In this document: piece by piece, positions 53,560-63,822 of the stretch
How positions within the stretch are numbered: position 1 is the stretch's first letter
How the letters are laid out: each line of letters opens with the position of its first letter
NCBI GenBank assembly: GCA_031769625.1
Contig: JAUIMM010000171.1
Location: 2,108,001-2,172,000 of the forward strand
DNA from: Taudactylus pleione
Lineage: Eukaryota > Chordata > Amphibia > Anura > Myobatrachidae
DNA: 64,000 nucleotides
Direction of reading: 5' to 3'
The notes under the pieces: generated by a model
What the model saw: the letters and a program-made list of their open reading frames with translations, nothing else
Database searches by the model: none
What the model was told of the DNA's origin: nothing
Translations under genes and position numbers: made by a program

Positions 53560-54290
53560 TATGCCAAAATCAAAACACAACAAAAATTTAGAATAAAACA
53601 CAGGGTTTGCGCACATCTCTAGAAACAGGCTCAGAAGTTATTGGAAGATTTTCTGCTATCAAGCAAAACACTATTTTGAAATCTCAAAAAATAAGTATTT
53701 CTGTTGGGGCAATAAGGCAGGTCGCCTCTTGGCTAACATGGCCAGATCATAGAAACCAAGAAATCATTCTCTGCTGTTGTTTCTCCAACAATGTCCTTAC
53801 CACTGATCCGCAGGCCATTTTGTCCCTAAAATGATTTATTAAATGAGGCTCACTTGCCTAGACTGACCCAGGAGCAACAAAATTAGTTCTTAGTTTGGAT
53901 ACTTTATTACTGAACAGGAAATCCGTGATACCTTTAAAGACCTCCCCTCCCATAAGGCACCAGGTCTATATAGTGTATCGGGAGATTACTGTAAGATTCT
54001 TAAAGACACAATCTCCCCATTTCTCTTGGATTTATTTCACAAAATTAATTTTTCTTCCCCTTCTTAACTGTTCTTTCCATTCTTTCTTCCTTTAATGAAT
54101 CACATATGATACTTTTGCCCCAACAAAAATGGAAGAATCCAATCCATCTTGGTTCTTACCGTCCTATTACCTTGTTGAATACTGATGACAAACTCCTATT
54201 TAAAATTATGGGCAATAGTTTAGACAATTTTGCCGAGCTTATTGACAGAACACCAATAGGTTTGTGAGGAGCCTCCATTTGGTCCAGGGA
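53560..54290 (+). pseudogene. L1-like ORF2 reverse transcriptase N-terminal remnant
   Basis: It reads GNKAGRLLA-like wording near 53710, then in successive frames EIRDTFKDLPSHKAPGL, ISPFLLDLFHKINF and NPIHLGSYRPITLLNTDDKLL near 54140-54190. These are the fingers and palm start of LINE reverse transcriptases (KAPG, YRPI.L.N.D.K). The YADD catalytic part is not found downstream, so the copy is truncated or disrupted. Stops and frameshifts are frequent. Confidence 0.7.
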
Positions 54291-54300
54291 ATTTGCTCCT

Positions 54301-55976
54301 GATTTTATATGACTTCTTTGCTTTTTTTTTTTACGCTAACCCTTCCACCTTATTGTTAAATGGCTTTTGTTGCACTCCCATAGGGTTGGGATGAAGGGCT
54401 TTTACTTTACCCCCACTATTCCTGATGGCTGATGGAGACTCCAGTAACATCACTTTTGTAAAGAAAAAAAATCACCTAGAAAAATGAGGGCATCCTTGCT
54501 TGAAATAGGGAACTGAACCAATAGAAGTTATTGCCTGGTGATCACCAGACAGAGAATGAAACGATACACTAATTTCTCTACAGATACGAAGCGATTTAAA
54601 GCCCAGAACTCCCTCATCTTGATTCAAGGAAAAAAAGGGGTCACATCATTTTATGCAATAGGTTTTCTAGTTTAAAAATTGGTAGGTCATGTTGGGTTAC
54701 CATATTATTCATATAGTAAGTAACTAATACAAGATGCCTTTTCATTTTCAAATGAGTTTACTATTTTAGAAAGGTTAGTTAATGCCAAAGCATAAAAAAA
54801 AAAATCAGTTTTAAACATAATGAATCCTGGTTTTCCCTCAGGATGGGGGACCCCATTTTTGAGGGGTCCCGAATGTCTGAGGGATTCCATCCCTGGGCTG
54901 ACCAGTTTGGGGCTGGTTGACGTTATGGCAGAGGGATCCCATGCTGTGCGTCTGCCTGCTATAGTGTAAAACTGTCTCGTTCAGGCCGGAGCTGGTTTTT
55001 GGGAAATAGGGGGAACCCCACTCTCTGTTTCCTTCAGATTTTCCAATACCAGGCCAGGTTGAGAGGTCCATGTTTGCTTTTGGTTCACTTTCTTTCATAT
55101 TCAATAAAAACACACTTTTTTTGGCCAATTAAGTAACTTTTTATTTGAAGTGTTAGAATTAGCAAAAAGACTGATGGTATTTTCTGAAAATTGTAAGGTC
55201 TTCTAAAAACAAAATTGTGTGGGTACTGCAGAAAGCAAATTTGTGCATTAATGTTGGAATGTGATGAGCGCAGACGCTCATCACTTTGACCCTTAGCACA
55301 GGGTTGAGAAAATCCTCAGCAGCGAAAGGGTTCAGGGAGCTGGGGTTGCATTTAAAAATAGTTATTTCACAAGTCTGAGGGTGTAGACAAGTTTTCATTA
55401 GTATTATTATTATTTCATAAATACAGTCTGCAGAATAACCAGGGGTATTTAGCTGTTAAGCCTGAGAAGACATGCATTTAGAGGACAGAAAATGTGTGTC
55501 TTACCTGTTTGAGTGATCCAGCTTGCTCAATGTAATTAGTCAAATAGAGCAGCTGTGAAGAACTCCCTTAAGAAGACATGGTGGGCGAGTTGTTTGCCTG
55601 TCAATCTGGGAGGGGAGGAGGAGCGAAAGCTTTAAAACACTGTTTGAGGGCATTTATCTGTGTGACCTATGCTGGACAAGCTGGCTGGTGGCTAGAGGGA
55701 AGGTCTTCGTTACTTAGTGATAGGGCCATTTGGCAAGTCATTGTATGAACCTGAGAACCTTTGTCAATGGCTCATGTTCGCATGTAATGTTGATTGGTCT
55801 ATGGTCATCCTGACAAAATAAACCATGGTGCACATACCCAGAATCAGTGTGCGTACTTCGACTATAAAGCTTCCTTACCACAGTTCCTAAAGGAGTTGTA
55901 AACTTTTGAACACATCCCATTTTTATGACCTGCTAAATAGCAGTTGTGTTGCCCTGGGCTCTCCAATGTCTATACT
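54301..55976. other. Intronic sequence, unassigned
   Basis: 54838-55130 is a GC-richer patch with GGGGACCCC and GAGGGGTCCC words, possibly an old repeat. Nothing else is supported. Confidence 0.35.
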
Positions 55977-56302
55977 CAGGGGCGCCGAGAGGGGTGGGGA
56001 GCGGGTACTAATTACCTGGGCTGCTGGAGGTGCCCGGGTCCGGCGCCGCCCCCCTCCCTCTTAAATCACAGCAGCCTGCAGTCTCCTATGCCTGTGGGGG
56101 GAGTGATCACGCTGATCGTGCCCCCCCCCCCCCTCGCGTCTTTGCCCCGGACTGAGGGGTTCACAGCTCTTCGCACAGCTCTTCGCACAGCACTGCTGCA
56201 AACTTTTTTTTTCTTTAAAATCTTAAGAGGGTGTGGCCACGCCTCCCACAATTAGGCTATGACCCCTTCGCCCAGGCCCGCCCCCACCTCTCTACGCCCC
56301 TG
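55977..56302. mobile_element. hAT-type MITE, G/C-rich
   Basis: The terminal repeats are CAGGGGCGCCGAGAGGGGTG and, inverted, CAGGGGCGTAGAGAGGTGGG. The flanking 8-mers are TCTATACT (55969-55976) and TCTACAGT (56303-56310), two mismatches. It contains C runs and a GCTCTTCGCACA tandem pair. Confidence 0.7.
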
Positions 56303-56607
56303 TCTACAGTAACCAGTAGTTGGGCCCCTCTAAGGCACTTGATGCAGCGCACAAAGTACCATTCAATCCGTTCAGTCAGTAATACTGAATGATGAGACGT
56401 CTCCATTAGTAATTGTAATGACCGCTATAAACCGCTAGATTTGGGTCCTGATTGGTGGTAGGAGGGAAAGCACTCCCCTGTTTATTATGTAGGGCTCAGC
56501 ACATAAGAAGAGGCAGTTGTCCAAACCTAAACAACCCCTTTAAATTTTTCCTGCCTTGGACTGAAATCAAGTCCAAAAGACAGCTTAATTTTTTTATGAT
56601 ATTTTGC
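56303..56607. other. Intronic sequence, nothing recognised
   Basis: No feature supported. Confidence 0.3.
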
Positions 56608-56705
56608 ACTATAATATACAATTTAGGTATACTATAATATACAATTTAGGTATACTATAATATACAATTTAGGTATACTATAATATACAATTTAGGTATA
56701 CTATA
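56608..56705. repeat. 23-bp tandem repeat, about 4.3 copies
   Basis: Units start at 56608, 56631, 56654 and 56677 with a partial one at 56700. Each begins ACTATAATATACAATTTAGG. The copies are essentially identical. Confidence 0.9.
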
Positions 56706-57287
56706 AACAAAATCACAAATTAAGCATTCCACAGGCGCTGTCACATTCCACGATTCCTGTCTCTTTCCGCTCCACCTTGTTAAAGAATTTCTGAAGTGAG
56801 GAAAGAAATAAACAATTATACTCCAAACAGCAAATAAGTCTTTAATGTGTTGAGGTAATCACCTGAAGGGACTCACCTATGTAAGGTGCCCTATAATCCC
56901 ATAACAGTTTCTTTTTAATTTCATCTGCCACACATAATCGTATCTCCGCTGGGTATTGTACCAAACAAACCTTCCCACAGGGAATAGACTCACCTGGGAT
57001 CAGGTATTGATGTTCCCCAAAAGGTTTCTTTAAAGGTTTTCTCTGGTCCCTCAGCACATATGCACAGATGTGTTTGTATGGATTAACCTGAGTTTTCATG
57101 CAGAAACCATATTCCAAAATCATTTATTAAGATGAAAAAAACAAAAAAGTACCATACATTTCTCAGCAAATTGCAGGGTTCACCTATAGAGTTCATGATC
57201 ACTTCATCCGGATTGAAGTGTGACGCCAATCTTAAAATTTTTAGTTCTGAGGTGAATCCAGTAAAGCCAAAAAACAAATAAAATACA
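56706..57287. other. Sequence adjoining a Penelope-like end; unassigned
   Basis: The minus strand has two overlapping open frames (56842-57123 and 57083-57364) without known domains. Since 57288-57326 carries a Penelope-type motif on the minus strand, this may be the 3' tail of a retroelement. No RT or nuclease motif is present. Confidence 0.35.
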
Positions 57288-57326
57288 CCAACGCCTTTTC
57301 GACCATATAGGTCCTTCCTCAGGGTG
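57288..57326 (-). ncRNA. Hammerhead-like hairpin motif, minus strand
   Basis: On the minus strand CCTGAGGAA is followed by the stem GGACC-tatat-GGTC, then GAAAAGGCGTTGG. It has the CTGANGA / hairpin / GAAA layout of the motif at 8665-8698 with an intact GAAA, but two extra bases before the stem. It is probably the end of a Penelope-like copy. Confidence 0.35.
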
Positions 57327-58174
57327 GAAAAAATAATCCCAAATAAAGGCGATACTGTTGACACAGTAATTTAAAAATAATATTCCAAAATGTGCTTTTT
57401 AGCTGGTAGAAAATAATGTTTTTCTCGCCCCCAGCTATGGCTGAGGTGAAAATAAATCGGGTACTTATAAGGAGTCCGCTGCTCCTAACAAATGGGGTGA
57501 TTCAGCTGCAGACACAAGCGCTATCGCAGCTGCTAACATGTTAGCAGCTGCGATAGCACCATTATAGTAATAAAGCAGGAAACATTACGCCTCCTGCATG
57601 TATTACTTATCCTAGAATTTGCTATCACATTGGCCAGCTGAGTGACCCATCGGGTCACGCAAGCTGGCCACCGCAGATACATCAAAGAATCCAGGAAATC
57701 TCAGTCAGCCGATGGAGGTTCTGGCCTCTTCCTCCTCCACCCCCCCCCCCCCCCCCTCCAACAGCCGCAAAACGCCTCCGTTTTGGGAGATGGAAGCCAT
57801 CACTATTCCTGACCACAAACAGCAGCAGATGCGCAGTACGGGTTTGGTACCTCCGCAGATTCACGACCATCGGGAATCAGGACCAAAGAACATGACCGAA
57901 ACATTGCAAACAAAACAAGAAAAAGTGCAACGATTTAATGTACAAAACATTTAGCGAACATGGGTTACAATAAACATTTCATATGCAGTCATAACAGCCT
58001 CAAAAGCAGCGTTGGCACCGTTGTTGGCAGGGTGGAGGAGATGATGGTATAAGTGGGCTTAGGAGGAGGGCCCTGCTCTTAAAATCTAAAGAATACGACT
58101 CAGAATAATGGAACTCTCTATATATGTCATAATATGTTATAAATAAATAATACTTTAATATTTTTTTTTACCAG
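57327..58174. other. Intronic sequence with a hairpin and a C run
   Basis: 57510-57566 contains GCTATCGCAGCTGCTAACAT and its inverse, a perfect hairpin of about 26-bp arms. It is probably part of a GGGGTGATTCAGCTGCAG-type element (57494-about 57860). 57738-57757 is a C run. It ends with the splice acceptor TTTTTTTTACCAG. Confidence 0.45.
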
Positions 58175-58238
58175 GTCTTATAAGGCTATCGAAGAAGATA
58201 ATATGAAGTTCCCACTTATTTATGGAGAAGGCAAAAAG
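58175..58238 (+). CDS. ppm1j: ppm1j internal exon: short SYKAIEEDN segment
   Basis: The first base completes the Trp codon of MTGW. Then SYKAIEEDNMKFPLIYGEGK K follows, matching the conserved FPLIYGEGKK phrase of the PPM1H/J subgroup. At 64 nt it is the smallest exon seen. The acceptor is TTTACCAG|G; the donor is AAG|GTTTGT at 58239, a weaker GTTTGT-type site. It ends at a codon boundary. It follows a 24-kb intron. Confidence 0.92.
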
Positions 58239-58787
58239 GTTTGTCTATAAGTACTATCTATATACAGTATCGATTGAGTAAGTATATTTAAACTAAGGAT
58301 ACACATGGTAAAGGGTGACTTTAGTTAGAGCTGCCATGGCTGTTTTTAGCACCTGTTACATGAGAGTACAAATATGACCAACTAACATGGATTTCTGGTC
58401 TCAGCAAAGTTTAGGTCACATGAATGTCCTAGTTTTTTGCTTCCTAATTCAGATGTAACATATCGGGGAATCTGTGAAACGGCGTCTGATGTATGGGGCC
58501 CTTAAGTTAATAACCGATTCTGTAGTACAGCTGTGTTTCCTGTGATGGATGAGGGTCTTGTTGGCTCCACTTTTCTGGGTGCAGAGGGGAAATGTCACAT
58601 CCTATTTTACCTTTCAGATCACTTTCCTCTACTAATTTTAACGTTTTTTGTTATGTTCATAAGAACATTCTTGATTTAACCTAATTAAGGTATAAACTAA
58701 TGAAAACAAGGAGTAATCTTGGCTCTGTAAAATGTTATCTGTGAATCTGGAAATATTACATACTTTGGTATATTAGCTGTATACTAA
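58239..58787. other. ppm1j intron sequence, nothing recognised
   Basis: No repeats or coding signal beyond the donor. Confidence 0.4.
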
Positions 58788-58975
58788 GGGGTAGATATAC
58801 TAAAGGTCGATTTTAATTGATTAAAAATCTATCTCAATCGATCAGCATCAAAGTTGTGTTTCATGGGCTAAATCACACATTTACTAACAGACAATTTCTA
58901 TGTATTGATTTTTAAGTGTTAGTAAATGTGCGATTTAGCCCCTGTAACACAACATCGATTTAGTAAATATACCCC
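58788..58975. mobile_element. Palindromic MITE ('GGGGTAGATATACTAAA' family)
   Basis: GGGGTAGATATACTAAAGGT is mirrored by TTTAGTAAATATACCCC. AAATCACACATTTACTAACA is mirrored by TGTTAGTAAATGTGCGATTT. Flanked by perfect TAA (58785-58787 and 58976-58978). It sits in a 1.1-kb intron. Confidence 0.85.
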
Positions 58976-58978
58976 TAA

Positions 58979-59339
58979 GTTTTAAGTAAATGTTGTGCAA
59001 AGTGAGTTTGTCCATTTAGTTCTTTTATATATTCCATGTGCACAGAATTGTTTGCTCCATGCTGAATGCATAAGTCACTGAACAGGTATTGCCCCTATCC
59101 CACCATCATGAAGAGAAATTCTGGGCACTTCTGCAAAATTTTGCCTAGAAATGCACAGCATGGGGGCACAAATGTAGGCACAGGCCAATGGAGAGGTGAG
59201 ATGCAAACAGACACAGCAGTGAGTAAGCAGCTTTGTGCACTATCCGGGTGTAAGTGATCGTCTGACTCCATGCTTTCATAGTATAAACATTTACATCTTT
59301 GTCAGTAATGACAGATACCTTTTATTATTATGTGTATAG
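58979..59339. other. ppm1j intron end
   Basis: No repeat recognised; ends with TTATTATGTGTATAG, the next acceptor. Confidence 0.45.
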
Positions 59340-59447
59340 GCTAGAGTGTTGGCCACCATCGGAGTAACACGGGGGTTTGGAGACCATGATCTTAAGGTGT
59401 ATAACTCAAACATCTACATCAAGCCGTTTTTATCCTGTGTACCTGGG
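59340..59447 (+). CDS. ppm1j: ppm1j internal exon: ATIGVTRGFGDHDLK segment
   Basis: Thirty-six codons, phase 0 at both ends: ARVLATIGVTRGFGDHDLKV then YNSNIYIKPFLSCVPG. TRGxGDH is the PP2C motif next to the active site. Most relatives have RGLGDH, whereas this copy has RGFGDH, a conservative change. SNIYIKPFLS is subgroup-typical. The acceptor is GTGTATAG; the donor is GGG|GTATGT at 59448. It joins in frame to the exon at 63671. Confidence 0.92.
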
Positions 59448-59869
59448 GTATGTATACCATACAACACTTTGTGTCCTTATATATAATAATCCAAATAATA
59501 TTTATCCAGTGACATCTGTTATAATTCACATTATAACTGTATACGGTCTCTAGATATGAAATTTCATTGGTATCTCTCTGCATATGCTTGTAAAACCTTT
59601 CTCTTTTAGAGCTTATGTCCCAGTTATCTTATGACTGCACAAGCTTTCCAAAATAGATGCTTTATTTCCCAGAATCCAGATGTTTTGTGCCAATAATACC
59701 AAAATAGCTGTTAAAGTATATTATAAGCAGGTTTATTAATGATAATCAAGATAGCACAGATAAACGACATCATTCGGCCATTCACTCATGCTTCAATAAG
59801 CATTGCTTTTACCCATTTGCTGTTTTGCTCACTCATTGCACTTTACGGCCTGCAAAGTCTCAGGGCTTG
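59448..59869. other. ppm1j intron start, nothing recognised
   Basis: No feature supported. Confidence 0.35.
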
Positions 59870-60246
59870 ATTCAGAGATGGACGGATTTGCAGAGCCGCA
59901 CACAGGCGGCTGTGTAAATCCGGCCATCTCCGATGCAAATGCGACAGACGTTGCAGGCTGGGATCACCATTGCAACCGATGGTTACTCCTTTGGTCAGGT
60001 TGCGGGGGCTGAAGCTTCCCGCTGCCTGGCCGGGTGCTGGTCACGTAAGAGGTCAGGAGTCTGCGTCCGTCGATGCAGACCTTGGCCTCATTCATCCTAG
60101 AAAAGGTGACCAGGCACGCCGCACCCCCCAAATGCAGCAGCATGTCAGTCATGCTGCACGGTGGGGATCACAGGACACGTTCCGCACATGTGCAAAATGT
60201 GTCCTGCGCAGACCCCTAAAAATTGGACATGTACGTACGCCCAATT
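59870..60246. repeat. Eroded GGGCTTGATTCAGAG-type element
   Basis: It begins GGGCTTGATTCAGAGATGGA and contains a foldback pair: ATGGACGGATTTGCAGAGCC against GGCTGTGTAAATCCGGCCAT. AGGACACGTTCCGCACATGT/ACATGTGCAAAATGTGTCCT forms a second pair. It shares words (CACATCCTGCG, CCTGCGCAGACCCC) with the minus strand of 22670-22700. The right end is unclear. Confidence 0.5.
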
Positions 60247-60776
60247 GAGAGTCAATAGTTATGCATAAAGAGTACCCATACTTATGAAAAAAATAAATAA
60301 CTGACGTGACACCACAACCCCAGGGCTGTGCAACTTTTGTTTAAATTGTAAACGGCCACCAATGTTTTATTATAATTAGAAATATGGAAGATATGTTGAG
60401 TCTTGAGTTTCATATTTAAAGATTTATTATTAGCACAACAGCTACATTACAGTACTTCTTCCTATGCAAAGCGTATTTAAAGGAGTTAAGACATGACCAG
60501 TCACTGACACATGACATGCCACTAGATAAAGGAAGTGCTGAATTTCTAAATTCTTCTATTAGACGTCAGGAGACTGTCACTCTGACACCAGGGTGGAGGG
60601 GGATTCATATTTCAAAATGTGTTTGGGTGGCCCTAAAAAAAAAATGTATATACTGTAGCGAGCAGCAGTTGGTATATATACCAGTAAGTATAATTAGAAC
60701 AATGTTTGTTTTTGACGTGAAGTAATGTGCATCATTACACACAGAGCTGTGCAGTGTTTTTCCACAGGCACAGTTA
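60247..60776. other. Intronic sequence, nothing recognised
   Basis: No feature supported. Confidence 0.3.
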
Positions 60777-61618
60777 AGGTGCGTACGCAATAGACAATAT
60801 TTTACACGATTCGCCCAATTTGACGCGTCGGAACGACAAATCGTGTAAAATGTGTCCACTCACGATGCCGATGCGCGTACCCACTGGTCGTACATCGCAT
60901 CTTCAGATCTTGCCTACTGCAGGCAAGATTTGCCAATGTCATACACGATTTTGTGCAATAGATAGATTTTGTGCACGATAGATCTTTAGTCAGTTTGGAC
61001 ACTTTTTGGCACCATATCGTGTCCTGGAGAGTCTGGGAACTGCCGGGGAGAGTTCAAGGGAAATCGCTCACGATATTGCATCGTGAGCACATCGTCTAGT
61101 GCAGTGGTCGCTAACCTTAATAGGATGTGAGCTACTCGAGAAAAATTAAACTTCCTGGAGAGCTACTAACATTTTTGAAAAAAATCGAAAATCTTGCTAA
61201 TAACCGAAAAATTAAAGATCATTTAATGAAAAAATGTTTCATAGAACACAACAATGCATTTAATTAATACAGTGATATTGTTGCACATTTCACTTTTAAT
61301 TACCAGCTCCAAAGCGGTAAGTACAGTAGAGGAACAAAAGATATCGTTAGGGCTGCTGTGTGATTTTTTTTTTTTGGTAGGGCTGGGCAGTTGTCTCTCG
61401 CCCCAAATGCAGTCAACTTCCGTGATGTCCAGATGGTGTCAGTCACGTATTGTGTCTCCCTATGGCAATCTGCTGACGCGCTTCGCTGTGGGCAACCCAT
61501 GGCTTTATCAGAGGTCACTTCCTCCTAGTTGACTCGGCAGTACTGCAGCTAGGAGAGCTAACCAAATTATGGCCGCGTGCTACTGGTTGGAGACCACTGG
61601 TCTACTGTGTTTGCACCT
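60777..61618. mobile_element. Harbinger-like MITE carrying a nested hAT MITE
   Basis: The ends AGGTGCGTACGCAATAGACA and, inverted, AGGTGCAAACACAGTAGACC are flanked by TTA (60774-60776 and 61619-61621). The interior closely matches 34526-34871. The hAT MITE at 61102-61599 sits just inside its right terminal repeat. Confidence 0.8.
61102..61599. mobile_element. hAT MITE nested in a Harbinger-like MITE
   Basis: The terminal repeats are CAGTGGTCGCTAACCTTAAT and, inverted, CAGTGGTCTCCAACCAGTAG. The flanking 8-mers are GTCTAGTG (61094-61101) and GTCTACTG (61600-61607), one mismatch. The interior GTGAGCTACTCGAGAAAAAT and GAGAGCTACTAACATTTTTG wording is typical of a large vertebrate hAT MITE group. 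Confidence 0.8.
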
Positions 61619-61734
61619 TTAGTGTTCGCTTGGGCTGACAACTTAGTATTGCCATTCAAAAAAATAAAAATGTGATATATTCCATTTGGGTGTATTTTAT
61701 ATTAAATGCAGGAAACACAGTATCTGGGTGTGGT

Positions 61735-62115
61735 ATAAATAGTCAACAGTATCAAGGTCAGACATTCTGAAGGTCGATAGTAAAAAGGTCAACGCGGTCA
61801 TTAGGTTGACCATTATTCTGTAGACATGTATTTAGGTTGACATGGTTAAATGGTTGAGTCAGCCAAAAGGTCGACATTTAACATTTTTTTGTTGTTGTTA
61901 TTTTTAACCCTAACAATCCTGAAAAACCATGTAGACATATTAGTGTCCTTTTGATTGTGTCAACCATTTAACCCTTTCGACCTAATTACATTTCTATGGA
62001 ATGATGGTCGACCTAATGACCATATCAACCTTTTTACTGTCGACATTCAGAACATGTTGACATTCTGAATGTCAACTTTTTTACTGTCGACCAATTGACC
62101 GGTATCCCAGCATCT
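61735..62115. repeat. GTCGAC-rich palindromic repeat
   Basis: Dense in GGTCGAC, GTTGACC, AGGTTGAC and their complements. The right end TGTCGACCAATTGACCGGTA is roughly inverted at the left (AATAGTCAACAGTATCAAGG). Probably a foldback element; its ends are uncertain. Confidence 0.5.
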
Positions 62116-62276
62116 ATAGCATGTATCAGACTGGTTTAGTGATAGCTGTATCTATCATTGTGTGCTGTGTTTATGTGCAATTACATATTGTATTCAAACA
62201 CAAAAAAGTTTGATCTTATTTGTTGTACTTACAAGGCTACCATATCCATAGCTTAAATTATTTACTATTTTTTACA

Positions 62277-62679
62277 GGATGTAGTGAATTTACCTACAAT
62301 CGGGATGCCAGCAGTCCAAATCCGAATCCCGACATCAGTTCAGATGGTGACGCCAGAATCGACAGCCGGCATCCCGATCAGAAGTATAGCTGGCTGGGTT
62401 AGCTGTTAGCTGCGGGGGGGAGCGGTTAGGTTTATGCACCATGGGGGGGTTAGGGTTAGGCTGCGGGAGGGGGGAGGTTAGGGTTAGGCTGCGGCCAGGG
62501 GGTTAGGGTCAGGTTTAGGCGCTAAGGGGGAGGGTTCGGATGCAGGAAAGGAGGGTTGGGGGTGAATGGGGAGGGTTAGGATACTTACCTAGCACCTGAT
62601 GGGATTCTGAGCATTGGGATGCCACTGTCTGTGTTTTAACAGCCGGCATCCCGACTGCCAGTCTCCCATACCCAACCCA
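62277..62679. mobile_element. G-rich telomere-like element, forward copy
   Basis: It begins AGGATGTAGTGAATTTACCT, has a body of GGTTAGGGTTAGGCTGCGG-type phrases (62405-62580), and ends CAGTCTCCCATACCCAACCC. Both ends carry CGGGATGCC/GGCATCCCG words. Confidence 0.6.
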
Positions 62680-62817
62680 TTTTTTACAGCTCATACAATT
62701 ATGCATTGATTGGCCCCTAACATACAGCAAGTCATGCACCACTGTGTATTAACTTTCACATGAAATTATTATTAATCCATATAAAAAAGAATGTCTATGC
62801 TTACTGAACGGGGTAGC

Positions 62818-63236
62818 CGTCGCTCAGGGTCTCGCACCAAAGGGAGCATGCTGTCAATGGTGACTGACAGCATGCCCCCTTTGGTGGGCGTGCCAGGGGC
62901 GTGGCTTCCAGATGGAGGCGTTCCCATGGGAACACCTACCGTCTGGGTCCGGCCCCACTGACATCAGTAGTGATGTCAGTGGGAGTGATTTTGGCTCTGA
63001 TAGAGCCAAAATCACTCCAGGGCTTGCGGCAGCGAGACCCTACCGCAGGGTCTCGTCGCAAGCCCAATGGTCGCGATGGTCTTGACCATCGCGACCATCA
63101 TCATGGAGGCTCGCATAAGCTGTGGGTGGTAACCCACAGCTATGCGAGAGTCCAAGAGGCCGCTCCAAGTTGAGGTAGGAGGGCCCTGATTCAGAGTGAG
63201 CGCTCTGGTCAGAGCGTCCGGCTCTGAGTCAGGCCC
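62818..63236. mobile_element. Multi-hairpin foldback element, copy A3 (reverse, truncated)
   Basis: It carries the family blocks in reverse order: GGTCTCGCACCAAAGGGAGC, TGGGAGTGATTTTGGCTCTG with its complement, GATGGTCGCGATGGTCTTGA with its complement, GCTGTGGGTGGTAACCCACA, and the end GGCTCTGAGTCAGGCCC. The ACGACGGAG hairpin end is missing. Confidence 0.7.
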
Positions 63237-63670
63237 ATAGCCGGTAAAATGCATGTGTGATTTGTTTTTTTTGTTCCTTTATCTATTATTAGGATTGTTT
63301 GTGTGATTTGGCAAAATTGATTTTTAAGAGGTGATCTCAAGCATCCATTATTCATTTTTAAGGGATATCCATTTTGTCTCTAGAAGCATATACGCATGAT
63401 TTTTATCCATGGGATCCTGCTGTGTGGAATGTTCAACACTCCAACCCTCCAAGACCCCGCATCCTTTGCTAGCTACATAAGAGCATAGAGATTTTCAGTA
63501 TTACTGGAACGCCTGCACAGTGTTGATTTAAGCTGATTGGACAAGCCTTGCGATCTTTTTTTTTTTTTTTCGTCTCCCTGTGCTTCTCATGTGAGGTTTT
63601 CTTATTGTTACCACTAAGTACCTATTTCCCTTTCAATGTGTAATTAATAAATTATGTGTTGCTGCTTTAG
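63237..63670. other. ppm1j intron end
   Basis: A poly-T run lies at 63558-63572. It ends with the acceptor TTGCTGCTTTAG. No other feature. Confidence 0.45.
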
Positions 63671-63822
63671 GTGAAAGTTTATGACTTGGCAGAATGTGAG
63701 CATGGAGCTGATGATGTCATGGTAATGGGTACTGATGGACTGTGGGATGTCATTACTGACAGAGAAGTGGCGGATATTGTTCAGAGAGTGTTTGCTTCCC
63801 ATGGTATTGACCAACCGAACAG
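63671..63822 (+). CDS. ppm1j: ppm1j internal exon (last visible): GTDGLWDV segment
   Basis: It encodes VKVYDLAECEHGADDVMVMG then TDGLWDVITDREVADIVQRV and a variable FASHGIDQPNR. The Asp of TDGLWD is the PP2C metal ligand equivalent to D239 of human PPM1A. YDL...EH..DDV and GTDGLWDV match PPM1J best within the subgroup. The acceptor is GCTTTAG; the donor is AG|GTAAAATA at 63823, two bases into a codon, so a further exon follows beyond the window. That exon should carry the final metal-binding Asp (GDDIS motif) and the C-terminus. All catalytic motifs visible in the window are intact. Confidence 0.92.

Larger units (their letters stand above)
47559..54300 (+). mobile_element. Eroded L1-like LINE, interrupted by younger elements
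   Basis: Pieces in the expected order: an ORF1-like coiled-coil/RRM region (47559-48755), an endonuclease region (50188-51070) and a reverse transcriptase fingers region (53560-54290). MITEs at 47851-48211, 48762-49289 (itself carrying a hAT MITE), 51871-52692 and 53301-53472 split it. Every part has stops and frameshifts. The segments at 49293-50187 and 51071-51870 are not clearly assignable. Confidence 0.65.

Noticed and set aside
56842..57364. Minus-strand open frames of 93 codons each
   Set aside because: No domain, and they lie beside a Penelope-type end motif, so they are more likely retroelement tail sequence than a gene.
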